DNA of 64,000 nt from Aphidius gifuensis (Eukaryota; Arthropoda; Insecta; Hymenoptera; Braconidae): NCBI RefSeq assembly GCF_014905175.1, contig NC_057789.1, forward strand, positions 12,514,876 through 12,578,875, given 5' to 3'. Below the pieces are notes generated by a model. It made no database searches. It worked only from the letters and a program-made list of their open reading frames with translations, and had not been told where the DNA came from. A program made the position numbers and the translations under genes. This document shows positions 21,177 through 31,453 of this stretch, piece after piece. Positions within the stretch are counted from its first letter, which is position 1, and each line of letters opens with the position of its first letter.

Positions 21177-24050
21177 ATGTCTGAATTTGATCAATTCGAA
21201 TTCGATCGTAGAATCATTTTAAATTCTGATTCATTGCTGAGAGATGAAGAAATTGACTTTTTCGCCAATTTATTGCATGAAAAATTAAATTATGAGTTTA
21301 GACGCTGTTGGGCTTTACAACATCCTGATCTCGTAGTACAAATACCGGCTAATACAAAACATATTCAAATTTTGCATACAGCAGCTTTAGATATTGCTCA
21401 TAAGGACGCATATCTTATGGCTGGTGGTCATTGGATATGCAGTTATTATGATGGGGATTTGGTTCATATTTATGATTCTGTAAACAATTCAAAATTAAAC
21501 GATCAAACTATAAAAAAGTTGCGGATGTTATATGGCAATGCATTTGATGAAGAAACTGTAGAATTTCACAGAGTACAGGAACAAACTAACGGTTCTGATT
21601 GTGGAGTATTTGCTATTGCAAATGCAGTAACTCTTGCATTAGGCGAAAACCCTGAAATGACCACATATAGGCCATATAAAGTTAAAGACATGCGTACCCA
21701 TTTATTATCAATGTTTGAACTTCGCGATATCTTACCTTTTCCTCGATCAAATATTCATAGTTCAACTAATAATAAGCTGAGAGATGGCGAGAATACTTTA
21801 GAGAAAAAAAATATCAAAATACCTACTTTTCTGCCAAATATCCAAACTTCTAAAAGAAAATGCCCGACTAGTGGTGACGTTTTGTTAAATACTAAAGGTT
21901 ATGATTGTGGCCAAAAGCGCATTTGTAAACGAAAAATTATACAGATTCCAAGTATTTCAGAAGAATCTAAAAACAGAATTGGAGGGGATCAAAGATTAAA
22001 CGGAGACGACATATTGTTTTTTGGAAAGTTGCTATCCGGTTGTTCTGATTATGTACCGCAAGATACTTTATATATCCAAAACTTAGATAAAATTCAAGCC
22101 ATTCCAAAAACTAAAAAACATATCCTCCATAGCAGAGGCGCTTCTGGCCCAATGACTGATCACTGGGTTTGCAGTTATTACGATGGTAAAAATATTCATA
22201 TTTATGATTCATTAAACATTCATATACTCCATAATGATTATCAAATGTATTTACAACGTTTATTTCCATTTTATAGAGTTGAACAAAACAATGTGCGGTT
22301 TCCAAGAGTTCATCAACAACAAAATGCTGATGATTGTGGTGTGCTGGCTATTGCATTTGGAGTTTCTTTATTATTTCGTCATAAACCTGAAACTATTGAA
22401 TATGAGTATGACAATTTGAGAAAGCATTTGCTGAATATGTTCGAAACCCAGATAATAACTCCTTTTCCGATGACTAAGCATAGCGATCCACCACTTTCAC
22501 TTCCACTGGAAGAAATAGTGAAAAAAGAACATAAAGCATATTTGGAACGAACACGCTTAGACAACAAAGCTCAAACAGCGGCCATTCAAAGAAAACAAAC
22601 AAACGTATCAAAACAGCCTCAAATCTTGAAAAGTGAGCTACCAAAAGACGACAATACATATGTTCCGTTTAAATCTTCACTAGAAATATATATTCAAAAT
22701 CTTACATATGAAATTCTGGTTGAGTCTATCGACGATCTTACAAACGAAACAGAAGCCAGGCTCAGAGCTGAAAAAATGGTCAAATGGTGTATGCAAGCAA
22801 GGAAAAATTATTATTCTGTCCAATTTAAAACTCTTCAAAGAATGATAAAAATGGCAGATTCACGTTTAAAAAATATGATTGATGATTCTGACATTGAGAA
22901 TTTATGTGGGGACTCAGGGCATACCTCATCTTCTGAACCATATTTTTATGATCGATCATACAATTTTAATTATGAATCAGAAAAACCAAAACAAGTAAAT
23001 ACTATATCAGTAAAAAGAAGGCATGAAGACAACGAACAAAATGAAATGATAATGGAAATCAAAAAGCAAAAAAAGTTTTCAGAGACTTTTGTTTTAAATC
23101 CACAAGGTCAAGCAGTCAATATATTACCAATTGACACAAATAAAAAGGGTGTTAAATTTTGGAGCTGTGATTCTACTTGCACAGTATTGAAAGACCAAAA
23201 ACTTTTTAATCTCTATAAAAATTTTCTCCAAATTTTAGTGACTCAGACGTTGTCAAGTTGTCCAAAATTTCTACAACAATGTTTTATTACGCATTCAGAA
23301 GATAAGTTAGGTCATTCATTCAGCTGTTATAGCAGTGAATATCCATGTAAATCAATCAGCTTCTCTCTGCATCTTTTATCACCTCATTTCTCATCAATAA
23401 GGTCAATGTTACGATGTTTATACAGATTAAATGAATATTATAGAAAATTACTGAAATTGAGCCATGATTTAGATATGTCAAATATAAAATCATTATTAGA
23501 AGTTGAAAACGAAATGAAAAAAAAAAATGTAGAATTCAGCACAAGTCATGAGATGGATTGCTTGAGTGAAGATTCGATTATTGCAGAGAATAGTGCAGCA
23601 TTCACAATTTACACAAAGAAAATGATGGATTTACCTAGAAATCATTGTAGATCCTGCCAACGATTACTTTTTGATCGTTCCTTAAAGAATATCAATAATT
23701 TTTATTTGCCAATTGTAAATCCATACTGGGATCAGATGGAAGAATTCTTCATCAATCATCCTGATGAAAAAGATAGCGATTATATTTGTGATAATTGTCT
23801 AAAATATTTCCGAAAATCAGATATTCCTCCAACATGTATACTGAACAATTTACAGGACGGCAATGTTCCCGAAGAAATTAGAGAGTTATCAAACTATGAA
23901 GTAATATTGATTCAACAAGCAAAAGCTTTTCAAGTAGTTCAAAGAGCTGGGACTGTACAAAAAAGATATGCCATTCTTCGAGATATCAAAAATCTAAGGG
24001 GCAGTGCTTCCATTTACCTCTACCACTTTCAGAAACTTTGGGAAAACTAG
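21177..24050 (+). CDS. Helitron N-terminal part: two Ulp1-like proteases plus DUF6570-like region
   Basis: The first in-frame ATG after the upstream repeat is at 21177 (MSEFDQFEF), giving a 957-residue frame. Domain 1 (about residues 15-185) has a C48/Ulp1-type arrangement: His85 in GGHWICSYYD, Asp100 in HIYDS, Gln in VQEQTNGS and Cys142 in DCGVFAIA. Domain 2 (about 275-430) repeats it: His329 in DHWVCSYYDG, Asp344 in HIYDS, Gln in HQQQNADD and Cys387 in DCGVLAIA. Both catalytic sets look intact. A charged middle region follows, then a paired CxxC region (CRSCQRLLFD, then YICDNCLKYF) and GNVPEEIRELSNYEVIL, which resembles the DUF6570 region preceding many animal Helitron Reps. Near 23996 the frame changes; the next frame reads FHLPLPLSETLGKLASK, matching the expected continuation. 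Ulp1 enzymes normally cleave SUMO-like modifiers; here the substrate is unknown. Confidence 0.85.
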   Translation: MSEFDQFEFDRRIILNSDSLLRDEEIDFFANLLHEKLNYEFRRCWALQHPDLVVQIPANTKHIQILHTAALDIAHKDAYLMAGGHWICSYYDGDLVHIYDSVNNSKLNDQTIKKLRMLYGNAFDEETVEFHRVQEQTNGSDCGVFAIANAVTLALGENPEMTTYRPYKVKDMRTHLLSMFELRDILPFPRSNIHSSTNNKLRDGENTLEKKNIKIPTFLPNIQTSKRKCPTSGDVLLNTKGYDCGQKRICKRKIIQIPSISEESKNRIGGDQRLNGDDILFFGKLLSGCSDYVPQDTLYIQNLDKIQAIPKTKKHILHSRGASGPMTDHWVCSYYDGKNIHIYDSLNIHILHNDYQMYLQRLFPFYRVEQNNVRFPRVHQQQNADDCGVLAIAFGVSLLFRHKPETIEYEYDNLRKHLLNMFETQIITPFPMTKHSDPPLSLPLEEIVKKEHKAYLERTRLDNKAQTAAIQRKQTNVSKQPQILKSELPKDDNTYVPFKSSLEIYIQNLTYEILVESIDDLTNETEARLRAEKMVKWCMQARKNYYSVQFKTLQRMIKMADSRLKNMIDDSDIENLCGDSGHTSSSEPYFYDRSYNFNYESEKPKQVNTISVKRRHEDNEQNEMIMEIKKQKKFSETFVLNPQGQAVNILPIDTNKKGVKFWSCDSTCTVLKDQKLFNLYKNFLQILVTQTLSSCPKFLQQCFITHSEDKLGHSFSCYSSEYPCKSISFSLHLLSPHFSSIRSMLRCLYRLNEYYRKLLKLSHDLDMSNIKSLLEVENEMKKKNVEFSTSHEMDCLSEDSIIAENSAAFTIYTKKMMDLPRNHCRSCQRLLFDRSLKNINNFYLPIVNPYWDQMEEFFINHPDEKDSDYICDNCLKYFRKSDIPPTCILNNLQDGNVPEEIRELSNYEVILIQQAKAFQVVQRAGTVQKRYAILRDIKNLRGSASIYLYHFQKLWEN

Positions 24051-24114
24051 CTTCAAAATTCGACCCAATCAATACAAACCATGAGCTATATATATACTAG
24101 TACGAAGTATTCCT

Positions 24115-27100
24115 ACAAAAGCTAAAATTGTTTGGCAAAATTTAGTAAATTTAGAGAAGGTATTCCAAGCATTACAATGGTTACGTTTAAACAATCCATT
24201 ATATAAAGACATTGTATTGCCAGAATCTGCTGAAGAGTTAATTCAATATTTAGAAAAAAAGGATGTTGAATATTTTGTTGAAACTAATGTCCCAGAAAAT
24301 TTAGAAAATAATGAAGAAGCATTAGAAAACAATACTAGTACAGAAAAAAATAATATCGAAAATCCAGCTGAAGCTAATGCTCTCATTCAAAGTTCTAAAA
24401 GTAGAGAAACTACATTAATTGCCAGTCATGTTTTACAAGGCTCTAGCCAACATGTAGAAAAAAAGGATGTTGAATATTTTGTTGAAACTAATGTCCCAGA
24501 AAATTTAGAAAATAATGAAGAAGCATTAGAAAAAAATACTAGTACTGAAAAAAATAATATCGAAAATCCAGCTAAAGCTAATGCTCTCATTCAAAGTTCT
24601 AAAAGTAGAGAAACTACATTAACTGCCAGTCATGTTTCACAAAGCTCTAGTCAACATGTAGCTGAGCAGAAATCTCAATCTCTTGACAGTGTAGAAACTA
24701 CATTAACTGTCAGTGATATTTTACATAGTTCTAGTCAACGTGTACCTGAACCAAATTCTCAGTCTTCTACATGTTCTACATATTCTACATGTTCTACATG
24801 TTCGAAAAGTTCTAAAAGTTCTAAAACTTCTGAAAGTGGAAAAACAGCATCAACTACCAGTGATGTTTCACAGGATTGTAGTCTAGATAAACAAGGTGCT
24901 TTTCAGTGTTCTAAAACTGCTAATATTAATGACAGCAAAACAAAATCTGAACAAGTTGAAATAATACACTCTAATCATAGTTTATCGAAATACTTAGAAA
25001 ATGATAATGATGAACTCCTTCTCTTAGCGAATGCCTATGATTGTGGTCAGAATGATAAAACTGCTATAAAAACTCAACGTGATTGCAATGATGACGAAAC
25101 TGATAATGAAAGCCTAGGTGCACTTATTTCTGGTAAGGAAATTGGGAAAATTGTCAACGAGTATGCAAATAAAGATTTTAAGCCAGATCTGAATGCAGAA
25201 GATAAAAATGAAATAGAGAATTTGAAGAAACGAGCTATGCTTACTCAAATAGATCATTCAGAATTAGACTACGAACAATATACAATATATCCTTTGTACG
25301 ATAAACGAATAAATCAAACAGCTACAGACATTTATCAAATGTTGAGAATTCAAGACGATTCATTGGATTCACGAGTAAAAACTTTAGATTTGCAGTGCTT
25401 TCCCAACCTATATCCTCGAGGGATAAATGGACAGTGCCAAGACCGAGCTAAGCAAGTTCGCGATCATGATTTTATAAAGCAAAAACTCTGTTCCCTTAAG
25501 CCGCGATTTAGACTAGACCAGCAATATATATTTTATTTATTACAAAATGATAGTATTCGAAAATTAAAGTCAGGAATTTATCACATGTTGAATGTTACAA
25601 ATCCACGTGACAGTTATACTGTAAAAAATTATTTAAACAAATTAAGTGAGGGTCAGTTAGAAAGTGAATTAAGCTCTATATTCGAGCGTCTCCCAAACAC
25701 AGAACAATTTTGGAAAAAGCCAAGAAATAATCTTAGGTGTATGATAAGAGAATATGGCCCTGCTACATGGTTTCTTACTCTAAGTCCAGCAGAGTATTTA
25801 TGTGATGATTTAATTCAATATGTTCGTGAAATTAATGCTCCATTCTTAGACAAGATGTTACCGGGTCAAGTAATTGCTGCAGATCCTGTGTCAGTTTCTC
25901 GCTACATGGATCAAAAATTTCATGCCATGTTAGATTTCCTTAACTCAGAAAGTAATCCACTTGGAAAAATTACTCATTATTTTTGGCGACGGGAATATCA
26001 AGGCCGTGGTATACAACATTTCCATATATTATTATGGGTTGATAATGCGCCTATGATAGGTGCAAACGAAATTGAAGAAATAGTTGAGTTTATCCAAAAA
26101 TATGTGACTTGCAAAATGCCAAATAAAAATTTGTCACCATTATTGCATCGTAGAGTAACGACTCACCAAAATCATCATCATAATGGTTATTGTATGAGGT
26201 CATCAAAAAATAAATACGGAAAAACGATTAAGCGCTGTCGATTTGGATTTCCTAGACCTGTTACCGAGACATTTGTCTTGCGTGATCCAGCAATCGCAAT
26301 CGCAAATCACAGACATTCACGGTCTAAAAATAAACTATATGATCTCCCTAGAACCGAAGATGAAGGGAATATTAATGATTATAATCCTGTTATTCTTGCA
26401 GTTTGGGAAGGAAATGTGGATATTCAATACGTAGGTGAAATTTCCTCAGCCCTAACAGGGTATGTTACAAAATATATAACAAAACATGAGCGATCAAAAA
26501 CTCAAGCGATGGTCAATGATATTAACTCCACAGCACCATTGCTCACCAGATTATGGAATTTTGCTTTTCAAAGTTTAAATAATAGAGAAATTGGAGCTCT
26601 TGAAGCAGCAGATACATTATTAGGAACTTCTTTGAGTGGAACTGATAGTAATACAACAATAAAATGGTTAAATGTGAGACAAATCAGAGGGCGTAAAGTG
26701 AAACCGTTTGAGGAAATTAAAACAATGGATGAAGATTCAACCGATATTTTCGCCCCGTCTTTAATTGATGACCATTATCCTTCACGTCCTGTTGTTTTGG
26801 AAAACCTTTGTCTATATGAGTTTTGCAAAGAGTGGGACGTTGTTAGATCTAAACCTGTGTCTGATAAAGTCGAGTATTATACACTCAAAACAAATGATCA
26901 AGGGAACCCTATATTATGGGTCAAAAAACGATCTCGAGGCTATTTGATCCATCATTGGATATACAATATAAAAACCCACCCTGAAGACTTTTACTTTTCA
27001 TTACTATTTTTATTTAATCCTTGGAGAAACACTGATGAATTGAAAGATGGTTTTGAGACATTCGCTGATTCATTTAATGCTAAAAAAGATAAACTTCAAG

Positions 27101-29064
27101 AAGCATGTAATTATTACAAGCGTCTAGATGATTTTCAAGAAGGATTAGATCATATGCAAAAACTAATTGAAGAAAAAGAAAATGAAATTATCGGAAATAA
27201 ACCTGAGGATCAACTAGAAGATCCAATAAATGATGGTATTACGGAAAAAGCTGCTGGTGAAGCGATGAAAGATTTTAAAGATATTGGTAATGCAGATGCA
27301 GAAGAAGAAGTTGATTTAGATGAACTAATCAGCGAGTTAAATGCTGATCAGCTAAGAGTCTTCCAGAAAGTGACTGATGTTTTTACGGATGATAAAGATG
27401 AACCTTTAAAAATTTATATTAGTGGAGAAGGTGGAACAGGTAAAAGCTTTCTAATCTACGTTATTAAAACTTGGATTCGAAAAACATTAAATCGTCAAAT
27501 TGCAATTGCCGCTCCTACAGGCCTTGCTGCATTTGGTATTAACGGTATGACGCTGCATAGAATTTTTTCACTGCCGGTTCAGCATGGAGGTACACCAAAG
27601 TACATGGCTTTATCTGACAGTGCTCTTAAGGTATTACGTGAACAGTTAAGAGACATTGCACTAGTGATTGTTGACGAAATTTCAATGGTTTCTAATGTTA
27701 CGTTAATGTATGTAAATCGCAGATTGAATGAAATTTTTAATACTTCTGATGAATTAAATGGATGGTTCGGTAAAAAACATATCCTATTTTTTGGAGATCT
27801 AATGCAACTTATGCCAGTTGCTCAAGACGCAGTTTACATGGATTTATCATCTGATGATATGAAAAAATGTCTTGAATCTATGGGACACTTTAATATTTGG
27901 AAACAATTGGTTGAATATGATGAACTTACTATAAATATGCGTCAGCGAAATGATGATGCCTATGGGAAACTTTTGTCTCGATTGAGAGTTGGATCTATGA
28001 CGAAAGAAGATGTTCAGCTGTTAAGCACTCGGAATATAAATTTAGATATATTTCCTATTGGTGACAGACTCGATGAACTGTGTAATTATATACAAAAATT
28101 GCCTTCATCTGCTGTATGCTTGTTACCAACTAATGAAATGTGTGATGCAATAAATTCTGCTATGTTAGACAAAATAAAAACACAAGAAATATATAATCTC
28201 TGTGCAAATGATACCATCGATTGTAAGCCTATTTATCGAAAAAATGCAGAAAAAGACTTAGCTAACAATGAATATGATGCTAGTCGATCAGCTGGTTTAG
28301 CAAAAAATATAACAATTAAAATCGGTGCAAAAATCATGATTAGACGAAATATTGACTACACATTAGGCATGGTCAATGGTGCGCTTGGTACAGTTGTATC
28401 TGTTTCAAAGAGTATGGATGGTAAAAACTTGCAATCAATTGTCGTCAAATTAACTAAAGGAGGCCATGATTGTATAGTTGAAAGAATAGATGTGAAATTC
28501 CAGTTGTCTGATGGAGTGTTCGTAATACGTTCCCAGTTTCCTATTTGTGTTAGTTACGCAATGACAATACATAAATCTCAGGGAGTTAGTTTAGAGTGCG
28601 CTATCGTTGACGTCGGTGAAAAGTCTTTTGCTAAAGGTATGACTTACGTTGCACTTTCGCGAGTTACAACATTAAATGGTTTGCATTTAATAAATTTTGA
28701 CCCGTCAAAAGCAATAGCAAGTCAGCAAGCAATCGAAGAATATAATCGTTTGCGGAAAATTTATAAACCTGATTTGCAAGAAATTCCGATTTCGAATAAA
28801 AGTTTCCCGAAAAATTTTGATACCAAGTGGTGTTTGAAATCATTTTTGGTTGATATAGAATGCGAAAAAAAATCCAAAGTTATCGACACGCTGTCTAATG
28901 TACATGGATTATCTAATGATAATGGTTCATCGAGCTATGTAAACTCTGTGATGCAATGTATATTACACTCAGAAGTTATAAATGAGTCATTAAAAGTTAA
29001 ACTCACACCATTCAGTAGTAGAATTTTTCAATGGTATTTCAAAAATGACTTCTTCAGCAGATGA
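24115..29064 (+). CDS. Helitron Rep nuclease-Pif1 helicase, with start of USP domain
   Basis: The frame is open from the TGA near 24082, so the IPTKAKIVWQ block upstream of 24217 belongs to it. A Ser/Glu-rich linker carries a 204-bp in-frame duplication. The Helitron-like N region (FPNLYPRGINGQ, about 25400) leads to the HUH motif QHFHILLW (His codons 26017 and 26023) and the catalytic tyrosine motif YVTKYITK (Tyr codons 26461 and 26473). The Pif1 helicase has Walker A GEGGTGKS (27424-27447), Walker B IVDEIS (27667-27684), FFGDLMQL, and motif VI TIHKSQGV near 28564. After the helicase a USP Cys box begins near 28906 (GLSNDNGSSSYVNSVMQ); the nucleophile position is Ser (AGC, 28933-28935), a one-base change from Cys. 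The frame ends at 29064 inside the USP domain. All Rep and helicase motifs appear intact. Confidence 0.92.
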   Translation, partial: TKAKIVWQNLVNLEKVFQALQWLRLNNPLYKDIVLPESAEELIQYLEKKDVEYFVETNVPENLENNEEALENNTSTEKNNIENPAEANALIQSSKSRETTLIASHVLQGSSQHVEKKDVEYFVETNVPENLENNEEALEKNTSTEKNNIENPAKANALIQSSKSRETTLTASHVSQSSSQHVAEQKSQSLDSVETTLTVSDILHSSSQRVPEPNSQSSTCSTYSTCSTCSKSSKSSKTSESGKTASTTSDVSQDCSLDKQGAFQCSKTANINDSKTKSEQVEIIHSNHSLSKYLENDNDELLLLANAYDCGQNDKTAIKTQRDCNDDETDNESLGALISGKEIGKIVNEYANKDFKPDLNAEDKNEIENLKKRAMLTQIDHSELDYEQYTIYPLYDKRINQTATDIYQMLRIQDDSLDSRVKTLDLQCFPNLYPRGINGQCQDRAKQVRDHDFIKQKLCSLKPRFRLDQQYIFYLLQNDSIRKLKSGIYHMLNVTNPRDSYTVKNYLNKLSEGQLESELSSIFERLPNTEQFWKKPRNNLRCMIREYGPATWFLTLSPAEYLCDDLIQYVREINAPFLDKMLPGQVIAADPVSVSRYMDQKFHAMLDFLNSESNPLGKITHYFWRREYQGRGIQHFHILLWVDNAPMIGANEIEEIVEFIQKYVTCKMPNKNLSPLLHRRVTTHQNHHHNGYCMRSSKNKYGKTIKRCRFGFPRPVTETFVLRDPAIAIANHRHSRSKNKLYDLPRTEDEGNINDYNPVILAVWEGNVDIQYVGEISSALTGYVTKYITKHERSKTQAMVNDINSTAPLLTRLWNFAFQSLNNREIGALEAADTLLGTSLSGTDSNTTIKWLNVRQIRGRKVKPFEEIKTMDEDSTDIFAPSLIDDHYPSRPVVLENLCLYEFCKEWDVVRSKPVSDKVEYYTLKTNDQGNPILWVKKRSRGYLIHHWIYNIKTHPEDFYFSLLFLFNPWRNTDELKDGFETFADSFNAKKDKLQEACNYYKRLDDFQEGLDHMQKLIEEKENEIIGNKPEDQLEDPINDGITEKAAGEAMKDFKDIGNADAEEEVDLDELISELNADQLRVFQKVTDVFTDDKDEPLKIYISGEGGTGKSFLIYVIKTWIRKTLNRQIAIAAPTGLAAFGINGMTLHRIFSLPVQHGGTPKYMALSDSALKVLREQLRDIALVIVDEISMVSNVTLMYVNRRLNEIFNTSDELNGWFGKKHILFFGDLMQLMPVAQDAVYMDLSSDDMKKCLESMGHFNIWKQLVEYDELTINMRQRNDDAYGKLLSRLRVGSMTKEDVQLLSTRNINLDIFPIGDRLDELCNYIQKLPSSAVCLLPTNEMCDAINSAMLDKIKTQEIYNLCANDTIDCKPIYRKNAEKDLANNEYDASRSAGLAKNITIKIGAKIMIRRNIDYTLGMVNGALGTVVSVSKSMDGKNLQSIVVKLTKGGHDCIVERIDVKFQLSDGVFVIRSQFPICVSYAMTIHKSQGVSLECAIVDVGEKSFAKGMTYVALSRVTTLNGLHLINFDPSKAIASQQAIEEYNRLRKIYKPDLQEIPISNKSFPKNFDTKWCLKSFLVDIECEKKSKVIDTLSNVHGLSNDNGSSSYVNSVMQCILHSEVINESLKVKLTPFSSRIFQWYFKNDFFSR
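24251..24658 (+). repeat. 204-bp in-frame tandem duplication in Helitron linker
   Basis: Two near-identical copies (24251-24454 and 24455-24658), each 68 codons, encode KKDVEYFVETNVPENLE and what follows. The very few differences point to a recent duplication. It keeps the frame, so it lengthens the linker before the Rep domain. Confidence 0.92.
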
Positions 29065-29690
29065 AATTAAAACATTTGTTGGTGAAGCGTTCAACCATAA
29101 TAACGAAGTCCTGCTAAATTTTAACAGCACCTGTACAAAAGATCATGTTCTAACCAAGCATTTAGGCCATGAATAAAAGTATTTAGAAAAATGTGAATGT
29201 TCATACGTAAATGTCTAGTAACCAGTACATTATAAATCTTTTAATACCAAATGGAAATAACACTTTCACATTACAAGAACTTATAAATCAATCGTTCTCA
29301 TTGTGGCACGAAGGAACTGGTACATGTCTAGATTGTTTAACTTCAACGAAAATTTTTAGAAAATTAGAAATTCTCAAGACAAATGATGTTGTAGTTTTGA
29401 AGGTCAACTCTTTGTCAATGAATCAAAATGGTCGATTGCAAAACAATTATTGTTCGATAAAAGGGATACCCACATCTAAAGTAGAAATTTGTAAATCTAC
29501 ATATAAAGTTAATTACGCTATATTCACTGATAGCGGTAGATCAAAAAACATTTCATAAGTTATATCCGTAATAAAAAATCGTTTGGTAAAAATTGATGAT
29601 CAGTTTGTTTACCAATGAATCTTGGCCAAGAAATGCAAAAAATTCTTATATTTTATTTTTAGAACGTACTCAAAAGGGTACAAAGCTCAC
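29045..29690 (+). pseudogene. remainder of the Helitron USP domain, frame-broken
   Basis: Downstream of the 29064 stop the USP fold continues in other frames. 29045-29178 reads TSSADEIKTFVGEAFN to a TAA. From 29211 to 29558 it reads QYIINLLIPNGNNTFTLQ, WHEGTGTCLDCLTSTK and NDVVVLKVNSLSMN, the finger and palm blocks of ubiquitin-specific proteases. Near 29620-29670 another frame reads SWPRNAKNSYILFLER, the typical USP C-terminal block. At least two single-base shifts and one stop break it, and the Cys-box residue is already Ser, so the USP part of this copy is inactive. The terminal His box could not be placed with certainty. Confidence 0.75.
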
Positions 29691-29824
29691 TAAATAAATT
29701 TTAAATAACGATTCACGACCTGGACGTATGATGGGTTGTTATTTTTTATAAGTGAACGATTAAAAGACTTTACAAAAAGATATGATATCACACAAAAAAC
29801 AAAAATAAATTTTTGTACAAAAAA

Positions 29825-30818
29825 GAGAGTCAAGTATTCGAAATTAATTTTAATTTTTTTTTAAACATACAAAAAGAGATATCAAAAAGTCAGTACAAAA
29901 GTACATATTTCTTTACAAATTATTGACCCATATGAATAGTCTAACTTTTGACAAATTTTATACTTGACCCCGCCCGGTTCTTTAAAATAAAATTTCAAAA
30001 TCTTTCACACAAATGTAGGCTCAATAAAAAGTGAAACTTAGAAGTAATTTAACTGTATCAAATTAATTAACACGCATATGAAAAATATGTTATGTATATG
30101 GGGAGTTATGTATATACATATAATACTGAACTATCATACTTAGCCAACTACTGGTGATAATATTTCTCCACGTATACTTTGATTTTCTCCATAATTAGTC
30201 TGAATCTCTCGCAAATTAAACCATACGGTTGATGAGGCGAAGAAATGTGTAAAAAAAATTTTTCTCCAACTGTTCGTGAGCAGCCAAAAAATGACGTCAG
30301 TAAAATAGTTTGAAAAGTAAAAAGAAGGGGCGCTCCTAATGTGTATGAAACTACAGATGTATGTATGATGATACACCAGTATCATACAAACCAACACTGG
30401 TCAGTAATTGGTGTATTTACATTTAGCTTTAAATTCTAAATTCAATAAAATCTTGCATCACTATTCACTAGATATGACCAAAATATATTCAATAATATCT
30501 AGGTAAATATAATAGGAACTAGTGATGTGAATTCTTGCTACAAAACTTGGAATGAATCCGGTTTGTGGACACACCTTACAGGAATCAGGAAATCGTAGAG
30601 CAACAACATCAGGCTGTCTGTCGTCAATTTATATTATAAACACATTATAAAAATTTGTAGGCGAAATTTTTTTTCCTGGTAAGAAATTGGATCCTCATTA
30701 TAAAAATTTGTCAAAAAAGACTAGTCAACTATTTCGCTAATTTTTATATGCTAGCTAGAACGTCTTATCGATATTTTCTTATGTTTAAAAAGTAAAATAA
30801 TTCGAATACTTGACTCTC
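29825..30818. mobile_element. possible ~1-kb inverted-repeat element
   Basis: GAGAGTCAAGTATTCGAA (29825-29842) has its exact complement at 30801-30818, with further weaker matching on both sides. A third end of the same type (TTCGAATACTTGACA) lies at 35628-35642. No coding capacity or confirmed target duplication. Confidence 0.45.
30288..30398. repeat. dispersed repeat with CAGTGTTGG-type end
   Basis: This segment matches 43268-43397 in order: 'CAGTAAAATAGTTT', 'GGCGCTC', 'ATGTATGAT', 'GATACACC' and 'GTATCATAC', ending in CCAACACTG. The CAGTGTTGG terminus recurs at 39945 and 45764 and is of hAT type. Confidence 0.6.
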
Positions 30819-31453
30819 CTACAAAAATTGAACTGTTTTGATGTATCTATTATATCCTAAACTCGAAATTACTTATTTTAATAATAATCTGTTCTTCTTC
30901 AAGTTACGCAACTTTTGAAAAATAATCATCAATTTTGATAGTTATTTCTAAAAGATATTCAATCACAAATTATTGATTAACTCCAAAATTTGCTTCACGA
31001 TCTGTGTTTTTACTGGTGAAGTAGTATTTGTGTGTGTGGGTATAGGCTGGGGGCGGACTGCACAAGTCATAGATCGTTTTACGTAAACATTAAATTCACT
31101 CAAATGCTTTTTTTAAAACTTGTAAAATGATTAAAAAAATGAATTATAAAATGGTACTAATGTATGAAACTTGAAATTATATTTTTATGATATTAAAATA
31201 AATTAGGAACAACGTCTGTCATATACCGTGAAAATTAATTTTATTTTATTATTTTATCTGAATAAAAATTGTTAATGATTTAATTTGTTAATTAAATCTC
31301 ATTTTTATTTAAATGGAATATTTTATAATGGAGTATTTTAAAAGGTTATATATGATGATATATGCTAAATGGTTGAATGTTATTATTATGGTTTTTTCTT
31401 TTTCTCGAACAGCTCTTTTGTGAAACTAGCACTTTCGTGTTTTTGCTTTTTCT

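Larger units (their letters stand above)
20740..29690 (+). mobile_element. large Helitron with protease domains (near-complete, decayed)
   Basis: Coding sequence covers 21177-29690 on one strand. The order is Ulp1-like protease, second Ulp1-like protease, DUF6570-like region, Helitron Rep nuclease, Pif1 helicase, USP-type protease. Similarity to related Helitron proteins passes across the frame breaks near 23996, 24095, 29045 and 29205, so the ancestor was probably one protein of about 2,800 residues or two adjacent ones. The canonical 5' TC and 3' hairpin-CTRR ends of Helitrons were not found by eye. The low number of breaks compared with the other two Helitrons here implies a more recent insertion. 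Confidence 0.85.
29691..31453. other. intergenic with repeat remnants
   Basis: No gene is supported. It contains the inverted-repeat pair at 29825 and 30801 and the dispersed repeat at 30288-30398 listed separately. The rest is AT-rich DNA without long open frames. Confidence 0.4.
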
